Assembly: GCF_021648855.1 (NCBI RefSeq) | Contig: NZ_JAKJHX010000040.1 | Location: forward strand, 1-38,273 | Source: Tychonema litorale BBK16 | GTDB taxonomy: Bacteria > Cyanobacteriota > Cyanobacteriia > Cyanobacteriales > Microcoleaceae | DNA length: 38,273 nucleotides | Direction of reading: 5' to 3' | Part shown: positions 8,130-15,567 of the stretch, piece after piece | Layout of the letters: the number at the start of each line of letters is the position of its first letter | Position numbering within the stretch: position 1 is the first letter of the stretch | The notes under the pieces: generated by a model | Database searches by the model: none | What the model was told of the DNA's origin: nothing | The model's input: the letters and a program-made list of their open reading frames with translations, nothing else | Position numbers and translations under genes: made by a program

Positions 8130-8150
8130 GGTTACATCTCTAATAAAGGT
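7989..8150. repeat. 81-base tandem duplication across the helicase/pPIWI-RE junction
   Basis: Two adjacent units of 81 bases, roughly 8070-8150 and 7989-8069. On the minus strand each contains TTATTAGAGATGNAACCATG followed by the AA(C/T)GACGAAATTTTTGA start codons. The outer copy carries the helicase stop (GTAA) and the first pPIWI-RE ATG; the inner copy has GCAA and the second ATG. It adds a 27-residue acidic repeat to the pPIWI-RE N-terminus (MNDEIFDE occurs twice). Confidence 0.85.
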
Positions 8151-11100
8151 GAAAAATCATCAAAATCGTCTTCTTCCTCTGTCAAACCTTCTGAATTCCG
8201 TAAACTTGGCGGGTAAACTATGCCATCAATACGTTGCAGGGGATCGAGAAATGCACCGTAAAGTTCTTGATATATTTCTCGAATCACCGAATCGGGATGC
8301 TTGACGCATTCTTCTAAAATAATTCGCATCTGAACTAACATACTATCCCGCCCTGAGTCTGGTTTATTTTCAGTGGATTTAATAGCCCAAGCTGCATCGA
8401 CAAAGTAAACTTGTACCGGACAGCCATTTCGCATCCCGCGCCCGATCGTTTGCAAAATTCCTACCATCTGATTTGCCGTAAAGGGTTTGAATAAATCTTC
8501 ACCCAAACGGCTAGCCATTAGAGGTTCGCGCAACAGCCGATTCGCCGTTTTCCACAGTTGTTTTCTGGACTGTTTCCAAGCATGAGAAATTGCTGGTAAG
8601 TCTTCGGTTTCAGTAAAAACTCGGCTGTCAAATTCTTGGGTAGCTTTTCCGGCTAGACTATACAAAAGTTGAGTATCGTCAGTCGTGGGGTGGGGACGGG
8701 TGAGGAAATAAATTGTGCCAATGGCTGCATCGAGTTTCCTATCTCCTTTGGTGAAAACAATATTCACACCTCTACCGATCGCCAACATTGGAAAAATGAT
8801 AATATCGCAAGTTTCATCATCTCCTAAAGCCTCGCACTGAGCGGTTGTCACGAAATCAGTTGGTTGCTCTCCGTTTTTGAGTAAATTAACAACTGCTTTG
8901 GTTCTTTTGCCGATTTCTGGATAGTAATCGTTGATAAATTTCTTAATGTTTCGAGCTTGTTCGTAGCTGTTAACAATTAGGGCTGCTTTGCGGTAAATAC
9001 CATCTTGTAGATCAAAGTTGCGGATAGATTTGTAAATTTCAGATTTCTTGGTTCCTCCGCGTACCAGCAAGTCTACCATTTTTTCTAAATTGCGATCGCG
9101 CAACTCGCCAGCACCGCTATATCGCAGAGGTTCATCGCGGGATTCGCGATCGGGCAGCCATTTGAAACGATAAATACTCTTTTTTTCCTGATGTTCTGTT
9201 TGGCGCGGTTTGAGCAGATAATCTGGCCCGGAATTAATGTGATAAGCAGGACTTGCTTCGAGAAATGAGGTAGCAGAAGTCATCAAAACGGCCGGTCCTG
9301 TAAGTTCGCCATCTGCCTCAAATAACTTGTGAAAGCGGTGCATTAACATCCGAGGCGCTCCTACAAAGATGATATAAGATAGTTCTACATTTTGCGCTTG
9401 AGTTCGAGTAGTTTGTGCCGATTGGAAACTGTATTTTACCCCAGAAAAAGACCCCAAAATGTTCTCAGGAATCAGTTGTCGCAGTTCCGCTGTTGCAGTC
9501 GATGCGACAATCGGTTCTCGAATCAGTCCTTCTGCTACCATTGTTCTCGTTTGCGGTACGATCCGCTGGTAGCCTAAAATCACAAAAGTGACGCAAACAA
9601 GCAAGGTAATTGTATCCTGAGCTTCCGCTGAGTGATTGCCATCATTAAAACACAAAGGCAAAAACAAGTCCGCAATTTGTTTGACAATATTGTCGCGCCG
9701 TTCGATGAGATTCTCTGCTAAATAACGGCGAAAATAAAGAATCTGAGTTTCCCACTGCTGTTTGAGGGTGTCGCAGCTTATTCCCAGCCTTTGAGCGCAC
9801 AAATCTAGGTTGAGCCGATCGTGCGGTTCAATGCCAGTGCGATCGTAAAAAGCATGGTAAGCTGCTGTTTCCCAGAATTCAGTTAAGGCTCGACTTTTGC
9901 TAAATCCCTGTTTGACTTCCTCTTCGTCAAGGCGATCGCGTTTAGAAGTTTTCTCATAGCCATCCAACAAATCGCTGACAATTCTCAGAACGGTTAATAA
10001 CTGATTCTCGTAGCGTTTGCCGACTCGCGATGATGGCATATTTTGAACGGCAGTAATTAACGATGTGTTGCGATCGCCAAATTCCGACAAATCGCGGCTG
10101 TAATGCTCTACATTGCGATCGAACAATCGATAGTTTTCACCGCGAGCAAAACGATTGTGAATTTGTTCTTGAATGACTAAATGGATAGAATCTGCCGCAC
10201 CTGAAAGTCTCAAAGTGGCTGCACCATAAGCATCCAGATTTGATTGTACCATATCTGCTTCGTCAAAAACTACGACATCAAATGTCCGAGCAATCAATTC
10301 AAAATAACGAAGGCGATCGCGAATGGCATGAGGTGGAACTTCAGTATCCATTGAAAGAACGTGGCCGACCCAAATATCAGCATCTAGCAAATCGCGGGGA
10401 GCTTTGTTGCGGCCGCACACCGTCCAAACCGGACAAAGATACTTTTTCATCTCCCCTTTTTTGCCACCGCTTTGTAAAATTTCCTTGCAGGGTGCATAAC
10501 CAAATTCCCACATCGAAGTATCAGCATTTGAAAATGCAGGTAAGACACAATTTAAGCCAAAAGTTTCTGCTTGTTCCAAACTATAGCCAAAGCCGCCATT
10601 TCCCCCTGATGCTGCGATCGCCTCGGCAATATTATTAGCGTGTCGGCGGCGAGTTCCATCGCTTTGACCGACTAGCATTCCCACTTTGATTTCGTGAAAT
10701 GCCAGTTCTGCCATGTACTGTCTGGCAACTTCAATGGAGGGAAACACAAACATCGCTTTATAATCGCGTTTTCCCAGCCACATAGCTATCAATACGAGCA
10801 AAGTTGTTTTCCCAGATCCAGGCAGTCCAATTAAGTGCTTGATGCCTTCTAATTCGATGACTGTTTCTTCTCGCAAGCCCTTGCCAATTTCGGGTACTTT
10901 AAGTGCAAAATGTTGAAACCTTTTTACCCAACTACCCTGTCTTTTTTCAGGATGATTTGCTTCGCGTTCATCCATCTCAACTGCCAATTCGTACAGTTCC
11001 GCAAGAGGAATGCGGATTTTTGGTTTCGGGGCGCGATCGAGGGAATGAGTGCGGCGCTGGCCAAGCGGGGCTGCGATCGGTCCAATTGGCACTCTCGCGG

Positions 11101-11545
11101 CTGTTGTTTCCTCACCTAAAGCCACGGCCATTGGCTGGCGGGGATCGGCAAAGGTGGCACTGTAAAATTGCTGTGCTAAAGGCTGACCCAGAATTTGACG
11201 CGCTTTAGTAATTAAAGAATCTTCTAGGGGGTCTGTGCGTTCAAAATGAAGTGTTTCTAAATTGATTTTATAGGTTCCCTGAGTTTTGTTGCGGTAATGG
11301 CGATCGTTATAAATAGCAACTGCGTGTTTCACTGACTGTTCTGTCACGTAAGCCAGAGACATGAGGCGCATATTGAAAATAGCTTGGCGGGCTTTTGCCA
11401 ACGCGGGTGCATTGACGATACTCGCCATTCCCGATATCGTTAAAGGAGCATATTCTAGGGAATTAGTATCTAGAAATTCTGCCATCAACACGCACACCCA
11501 ACAGATGCGATCTGGGCCCGTCCAAAAATCAGGTTTAGTTCTCAT
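8132..11545 (-). CDS. pPIWI-RE-associated DinG/XPD-like Fe-S helicase
   Basis: A 1137-residue superfamily 2 helicase, middle gene of the cassette. After about 200 N-terminal residues that fit the pPIWI-RE island domain Z come Walker A GLPGSGKTT (240-248), four cysteines C333, C353, C371 and C377 spaced like the 4Fe-4S cluster of XPD/DinG helicases, and the DEAD box VVFDEADM (D428-D431). The second RecA domain includes LAIGRGVNIVF and motif VI QTIGRGMRNG (about 1031-1040). DinG helicases unwind DNA and DNA-RNA hybrids, so R-loop unwinding is a reasonable inference. The ATG lies inside the end of the upstream REase gene (11-base overlap). All core motifs look intact. Confidence 0.93.
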   Translation of the reverse strand: MRTKPDFWTGPDRICWVCVLMAEFLDTNSLEYAPLTISGMASIVNAPALAKARQAIFNMRLMSLAYVTEQSVKHAVAIYNDRHYRNKTQGTYKINLETLHFERTDPLEDSLITKARQILGQPLAQQFYSATFADPRQPMAVALGEETTAARVPIGPIAAPLGQRRTHSLDRAPKPKIRIPLAELYELAVEMDEREANHPEKRQGSWVKRFQHFALKVPEIGKGLREETVIELEGIKHLIGLPGSGKTTLLVLIAMWLGKRDYKAMFVFPSIEVARQYMAELAFHEIKVGMLVGQSDGTRRRHANNIAEAIAASGGNGGFGYSLEQAETFGLNCVLPAFSNADTSMWEFGYAPCKEILQSGGKKGEMKKYLCPVWTVCGRNKAPRDLLDADIWVGHVLSMDTEVPPHAIRDRLRYFELIARTFDVVVFDEADMVQSNLDAYGAATLRLSGAADSIHLVIQEQIHNRFARGENYRLFDRNVEHYSRDLSEFGDRNTSLITAVQNMPSSRVGKRYENQLLTVLRIVSDLLDGYEKTSKRDRLDEEEVKQGFSKSRALTEFWETAAYHAFYDRTGIEPHDRLNLDLCAQRLGISCDTLKQQWETQILYFRRYLAENLIERRDNIVKQIADLFLPLCFNDGNHSAEAQDTITLLVCVTFVILGYQRIVPQTRTMVAEGLIREPIVASTATAELRQLIPENILGSFSGVKYSFQSAQTTRTQAQNVELSYIIFVGAPRMLMHRFHKLFEADGELTGPAVLMTSATSFLEASPAYHINSGPDYLLKPRQTEHQEKKSIYRFKWLPDRESRDEPLRYSGAGELRDRNLEKMVDLLVRGGTKKSEIYKSIRNFDLQDGIYRKAALIVNSYEQARNIKKFINDYYPEIGKRTKAVVNLLKNGEQPTDFVTTAQCEALGDDETCDIIIFPMLAIGRGVNIVFTKGDRKLDAAIGTIYFLTRPHPTTDDTQLLYSLAGKATQEFDSRVFTETEDLPAISHAWKQSRKQLWKTANRLLREPLMASRLGEDLFKPFTANQMVGILQTIGRGMRNGCPVQVYFVDAAWAIKSTENKPDSGRDSMLVQMRIILEECVKHPDSVIREIYQELYGAFLDPLQRIDGIVYPPSLRNSEGLTEEEDDFDDFSPLLEM

Positions 11546-13043
11546 ATTTGATTACCTTTAGCAATTTAATGACTTGTGAAACAGACATGATTTCGAGAGT
11601 AGCAGGCGGGCCTTTTTTATCGATCGCAGACTGGAAAGTAGAAAAGTAATCTGGCCGCTCTTCAATTAATTGGTCGCTGACGGCAATGATACGGCGGCGG
11701 TAGTGTTCCAGCCCCCCGATGCTGCGGTTAAGGCGCAAGGCAAGGGAGACAGGACTGGTGTACGACTTCGCGTCAATGCCAATATTGCGACCGTTAATTG
11801 ACACATCGCACAGGTCGGATTCTGGGTAAAGTTCGGCATCAAGTCCGTTGTTTCCGGCTGCCTCAAAAATTGCTAATTCGTCGATCGCCGGCCCAGTCCA
11901 ATAGGTTAAAATCTGGGGTTTGGCAATCAGCAATCGGTCTTGACTTTGGTCTAATTTTTCCGAAACTTTTGCGGTTGAGGAGTTGTGGCCGAGGCATTGG
12001 CGGATCGGACATCGCCCATCGGGAAAAAGTTTGCGATCGGCATATGGTCGCATCAGCGTACCGCAATGGGCGCACTGATGAGCGTATCCATTAATTAACC
12101 AAATATCCGGTACGCTATCAAAAAATGTGTCAACAATCATTCCCTGCAAAGGTGTTAAATCCTTCTCGCACAAGTAGTCTAAAAGTTGGTGTTCTCCGAT
12201 GAGCGATCGACTGCCAAATAGCGATCGCAAAGCCGTATAAGCTTTATGCTGGCGGCGAATTCCCAATCGTTCAGTTGCCTCGCGCAACCGTTCGTACAGG
12301 CGGTGTTCGATCGCATTATCTTCGCCAAAAGTACCTTTACTGTTGGCAATTACTGCACAATCTGGGGTTGGCACTCGCAAGTCTGGATCGATGAGAATTA
12401 CTTGACCAGAGTCAAAATCGGCGTGACAAAAAATATCTAATTCCCACTTATTGAGGGGATATCTAGCACGTTCCAAAACGGTATGTACGCAAGCGGCGCG
12501 ATCGCTTTTTCCGGCTTCGATGTACAGCCGACCCAACTTGCACATAGCCCGATAAAGTTCGGATGGTATACCGTCATCTTGGCGAACAATGTCTCGATTG
12601 AGAATTCTTGTGTATTGCCGCAGAATTCCCTGAGCTAGCAATATAACAGTATCTTCAGCGAGATCGATCGTGCTGGCGTGCCCTGTGGGCAATGGCAATG
12701 TCGTTGTTTGCATTTGCGGCAACCACGAGGGGTCTTGACAATTTGCCTCCGCAATGATTTGTTGTTCCAAAGTTGCGTCGGGGAATGAGGGTAAAACTTG
12801 CGCGATCGCCGCCAGCGTCCAGCCCCGCTTCAGCAGCAGCGCCACACCCAATCCCTCCAAAATCTGGCGAAATCTAAATTCTTGCCCTTTGGGTTGCGAC
12901 AAAAGCTGCTTCGATCGCCACAGCCGGACTGTTCGCACGGCTGGCGGTTCCACAGACAACCCAAGCCGATCAATTTCGCGTTTCAGTTCCTTGGCGATCG
13001 CCTCAGCAGTTCCCTGCCACTGACGAATATCTTCAAAGTCCAT
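11535..13043 (-). CDS. pPIWI-RE-associated REase-fold protein
   Basis: A 502-residue protein, first gene of the three-gene unit. The N-terminal half is mostly helical and fits the pPIWI-RE island domain Y. A zinc-ribbon-like pair follows (QCAHCGTL near 322 and CPIRQC near 346). The C-terminal part has a restriction-endonuclease signature: E408 in PESDLCDV, D413, and D424-A-K426 in GIDAKSY, in the order expected for a PD-(D/E)xK site. The family is predicted to cut the invading DNA once the PIWI protein and helicase engage it. The leader (13044-13100) contains the palindrome GTGTTAACAC. Intact as far as I can see. Confidence 0.9.
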   Translation of the reverse strand: MDFEDIRQWQGTAEAIAKELKREIDRLGLSVEPPAVRTVRLWRSKQLLSQPKGQEFRFRQILEGLGVALLLKRGWTLAAIAQVLPSFPDATLEQQIIAEANCQDPSWLPQMQTTTLPLPTGHASTIDLAEDTVILLAQGILRQYTRILNRDIVRQDDGIPSELYRAMCKLGRLYIEAGKSDRAACVHTVLERARYPLNKWELDIFCHADFDSGQVILIDPDLRVPTPDCAVIANSKGTFGEDNAIEHRLYERLREATERLGIRRQHKAYTALRSLFGSRSLIGEHQLLDYLCEKDLTPLQGMIVDTFFDSVPDIWLINGYAHQCAHCGTLMRPYADRKLFPDGRCPIRQCLGHNSSTAKVSEKLDQSQDRLLIAKPQILTYWTGPAIDELAIFEAAGNNGLDAELYPESDLCDVSINGRNIGIDAKSYTSPVSLALRLNRSIGGLEHYRRRIIAVSDQLIEERPDYFSTFQSAIDKKGPPATLEIMSVSQVIKLLKVIKYEN

Positions 13044-13075
13044 GACTGTAAAGTATCTAAAGTTTTACAATTTCT

Positions 13076-13085
13076 GTGTTAACAC
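13076..13085. promoter_or_regulatory. palindrome upstream of the pPIWI-RE cassette
   Basis: A perfect ten-base palindrome GTGTTAACAC centred about 37 bases before the ATG of the first cassette gene. Its position suits an operator. I could not pick out a convincing -35/-10 pair around it, and no dedicated regulator gene is adjacent. The rest of 13086-13225 holds nothing I recognise. Confidence 0.25.
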
Positions 13086-13225
13086 TAAACGATGTAATTT
13101 AAAATGTCAACAAGTTTTTCTGGGCTAGAGCCACAAACCTGTTAAAAATGGGTTATTTGCCCTGAAAGCTTCCCACAGCAAAGATTCCAAAAGCGGTATA
13201 ACTAAACAAATACCCCTCAGCGTAC

Positions 13226-13265
13226 CCTTCGCGTCCTTCGCGCCTTCGCGGTTCGTTAAAAATAA
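13226..13265. repeat. 40-base repeat flanking the cassette, right copy
   Basis: Identical to 4774-4813. It lies three bases upstream of the start codon of the intact DUF790 gene. Together the two copies bracket the 8.4 kb that separates the XPB-type gene from its usual partner. Confidence 0.9.
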
Positions 13266-13268
13266 CAA

Positions 13269-14486
13269 ATGCTACCCACTGATTTACTAAGCCACCGTCA
13301 AAACGGCGAATCAATCACCCCATTACGCCTCAAGATAGATGCTAAAAACCTAGAAGCAGCTACCGAAATGATTGACTGCTTCCAAAGTGCGATGGGCAAA
13401 ACCCAAGGCGAACTAGACAAAAGCTTACAATCCCTAGAAGGCGACAGCCCAGACTACCGCCTCAAACGCGGACTAGCCCACCTTCTCAAAGGCGGTTTCA
13501 GCACCTTTGAAGTCGTCAGTCCCCTAGAACCAATTGCATTGAGACAGCGCGTATTTGCATTGTCAGCGCGATCGACTCCGAGTCATCATTCCACCCAATT
13601 AACCCTCGAAACACTAGCACTTGAAATCGGTCAAGAATTAAATAGAGAAGTTTTAACCAAAGAAATCAGCACAGGTTTATACGCAGATTTAAACGAAAAC
13701 AAAATCTTTACCCAATTCGATGCACCAACACCAGAAGCACTATTACATCGCTACAATCTTTCTCAAGTCCAAGGCATATTTTACCGTGCAAGTCAAGTCC
13801 AATTAACCGCTCACCGCAACGATCCAGGAGAATACAAACTCCTATTCCGCTATCTGAAACTATTTCAATTGATGACCTATATCGAAGGCGATGCAGACCA
13901 CGGTTTTACGCTCACAATAGACGGCCCTACAAGCTTATTCAAACCCAGCACCCGCTACGGATTAGCCCTAGCAAAAATGTTGCCCGCACTACTGCACGTC
14001 ACCAAATGGAGTATGCACTCAACACTGCAAACAAAAGACCCTTTTACTGGCGTATTAAAAACAGGTAAATTCACCCTAAATTCCGACTGCGGTTTAGTCA
14101 GCCACTATCCCCCAGGAAAACCCTATGATAGTATGTTAGAAGCAGCATTTGCCGAAAGATGGAGTTCCACAAAAACCGAGTGGCAACTAGAACGAGAAGT
14201 AGATTTAATTCCCATTCCAGGTAGCGTGATGATTCCTGATTTTAGGTTGGTGCATCCCGACGGGCGAGTGTTTTTATTAGAAATAGTTGGTTATTGGCGG
14301 CCGGAGTATTTGCAAAAGAAATTTGCCCAAGTACATAAGTCAGATTGTGATAACTTAATTTTGGCTATTTCCGAACGGCTGAATTTGGAAAAAGCTGGGG
14401 TGAAGGTAAAAGATGTACCCGCAAAAGTAGTTTGGTTTAAAGATAAATTGTTACCCAAATCAGTCCTGGAAGTTCTGGATGATTAA
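13269..14486 (+). CDS. DUF790 nuclease, Bax1-like partner of XPB
   Basis: A 405-residue DUF790 protein. The N-terminal half (MLPTDLLSH onward, and the HRYNLSQVQGIFYRA segment near 160) is the typical family part. The C-terminal half carries a restriction-endonuclease-like core: MLEAAFAERW, MIPDF with D324, then LLEIVGYWRPEYLQKK with E338 and lysines near 351. DUF790 includes archaeal Bax1, the structure-specific nuclease bound by XPB helicase. Usually the two genes are adjacent; here they are separated by the pPIWI-RE cassette but still read the same way. The catalytic residues look intact, so the partner may still be functional. It must now rely on a promoter in 13044-13268 rather than on read-through from the helicase gene. 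Confidence 0.92.
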   Translation: MLPTDLLSHRQNGESITPLRLKIDAKNLEAATEMIDCFQSAMGKTQGELDKSLQSLEGDSPDYRLKRGLAHLLKGGFSTFEVVSPLEPIALRQRVFALSARSTPSHHSTQLTLETLALEIGQELNREVLTKEISTGLYADLNENKIFTQFDAPTPEALLHRYNLSQVQGIFYRASQVQLTAHRNDPGEYKLLFRYLKLFQLMTYIEGDADHGFTLTIDGPTSLFKPSTRYGLALAKMLPALLHVTKWSMHSTLQTKDPFTGVLKTGKFTLNSDCGLVSHYPPGKPYDSMLEAAFAERWSSTKTEWQLEREVDLIPIPGSVMIPDFRLVHPDGRVFLLEIVGYWRPEYLQKKFAQVHKSDCDNLILAISERLNLEKAGVKVKDVPAKVVWFKDKLLPKSVLEVLDD

Positions 14487-14492
14487 AACACT

Positions 14493-14545
14493 CGGCGGTT
14501 GAAACCGCGTCTACAAAAACAAAGTCCACCTGCGTGGACTAAGAA
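14493..14545. repeat. dispersed cyanobacterial double-hairpin repeat
   Basis: Two short inverted repeats in tandem: GCGGTTGAAACCGC and AGTCCACCTGCGTGGACT, joined by GTCTACAAAAACAA. This pairing is, to my knowledge, a widespread interspersed element in filamentous cyanobacteria. It starts seven bases after the DUF790 stop and could end or stabilise that transcript. Confidence 0.7.
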
Positions 14546-14619
14546 ATAAGTCGGATTTTGTATTATACTAAAGTTAGCCCGATCGCCAAATCCTCTCTCA
14601 CCCTAAAATTGATTGAACA

Positions 14620-15339
14620 ATGGCAGACACAAATATTGTCGATAAAATCAAAAAGCTGCTAGCCCTCGCCACTTCATCCAATGAAAATGAATCGACTGCG
14701 GCGGCCGAAAAAGCTTCACTTTTGCTAGCACAGTACAATCTCAGCCTCGCCGACTTAGGCCCTAATTCCCAGGAAGAAATCGGCGAAAGTGGAGTCGAAA
14801 CAACAGCCAAGTACGTCACTTGGAAAATGATTTTACTTTCGGGCATTGCTGAGGCTAACGGTTGCAATGCGATGCGAAACACTTATACTGGTACAATGTT
14901 TTTGGTGGGAACTTCTACGAATTTGACAGTTTGTACGCACCTTTACGAATATTTGAGTCATGCGATCGAACGAAGGGCAAAATACCGCAAAGGAAGTGGG
15001 CGGGGATTGGCTTATCTCAATGCTTTTCGAGTGGGATGTGCGACGAAATTGAGACAAAGGTTGTTGGAACAAAAAAGTGAGATGGAAGAGTCGGGGATTC
15101 CCGGTGTGGGTGATGTGGCGGCGACTCCAGCGATTGTGGTGCGATCGATGTTTGAAAAGAACCAACAGGCGATCGCAAAGTATTTAGAGACTTTAGGTGG
15201 TAAAGTTAAAACGAGAACTGGTTCTCAAATCAGTAGCGAGGCTGGTTTTAACACTGGTTATGAAGTGGGCGATCAAATTAGTTTGCACAAGCAAGTGAAA
15301 CCACAAGGTGATTTGAAACAACTCAATGAAAGTCTTTGA
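14620..15339 (+). CDS. DUF2786 domain protein
   Basis: A 239-residue protein. The first 45 residues (KIKKLLALATSSNENESTAA, then AAEKASLLLAQYNLSLADL) are a clear DUF2786 domain. The middle contains HLYEYLSHAIERRAKYR and a segment rich in small helices. The C-terminus (GFNTGYEVGDQISLHKQV) resembles the ending common to this group. DUF2786 proteins are frequent in phages, plasmids and accessory regions; their biochemical role is unknown to me. It follows the DUF790 gene by 133 bases on the same strand and precedes a DUF2281 gene by nine bases, so it may form a short operon with the latter. I see no metal-binding cysteine set. Confidence 0.85.
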   Translation: MADTNIVDKIKKLLALATSSNENESTAAAEKASLLLAQYNLSLADLGPNSQEEIGESGVETTAKYVTWKMILLSGIAEANGCNAMRNTYTGTMFLVGTSTNLTVCTHLYEYLSHAIERRAKYRKGSGRGLAYLNAFRVGCATKLRQRLLEQKSEMEESGIPGVGDVAATPAIVVRSMFEKNQQAIAKYLETLGGKVKTRTGSQISSEAGFNTGYEVGDQISLHKQVKPQGDLKQLNESL

Positions 15340-15348
15340 GGTAAAAAC

Positions 15349-15549
15349 ATGACAGTTTACGATTTAACTATTGCTAAAATCAGCCAAATGCCAGAGTCAC
15401 TGGTTCAAGAGGTGAATGATTTCATTGACTTTTTGCTCCTCAAATACAACAGTGAATTGCCACAGCTTACTGAATCAGACTTTTCTGACTATTTAAAGAA
15501 TTTAGAAACCTACGAAGAAAAGTTGGCCCGTGGAGAAATCCAATGGTAG
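15349..15549 (+). CDS. DUF2281 family small protein (orphan antitoxin-like)
   Basis: A 66-residue protein of the DUF2281 type: LTIAKISQMPESLVQEVNDF then IDFLLLKY, followed by an acidic tail ending ARGEIQW. DUF2281 proteins commonly act as the antitoxin partner of MazF/PemK- or PIN-type toxins. No toxin gene follows: the next gene converges from the other strand 18 bases later. A complete DUF2281/PemK pair exists at 23212-23752. This copy may therefore be an orphan antitoxin or serve another role. Its start is nine bases after the DUF2786 stop, preceded by GAGG. Confidence 0.8.
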   Translation: MTVYDLTIAKISQMPESLVQEVNDFIDFLLLKYNSELPQLTESDFSDYLKNLETYEEKLARGEIQW

Positions 15550-15567
15550 CAGCTTCATCTTTGTAAA

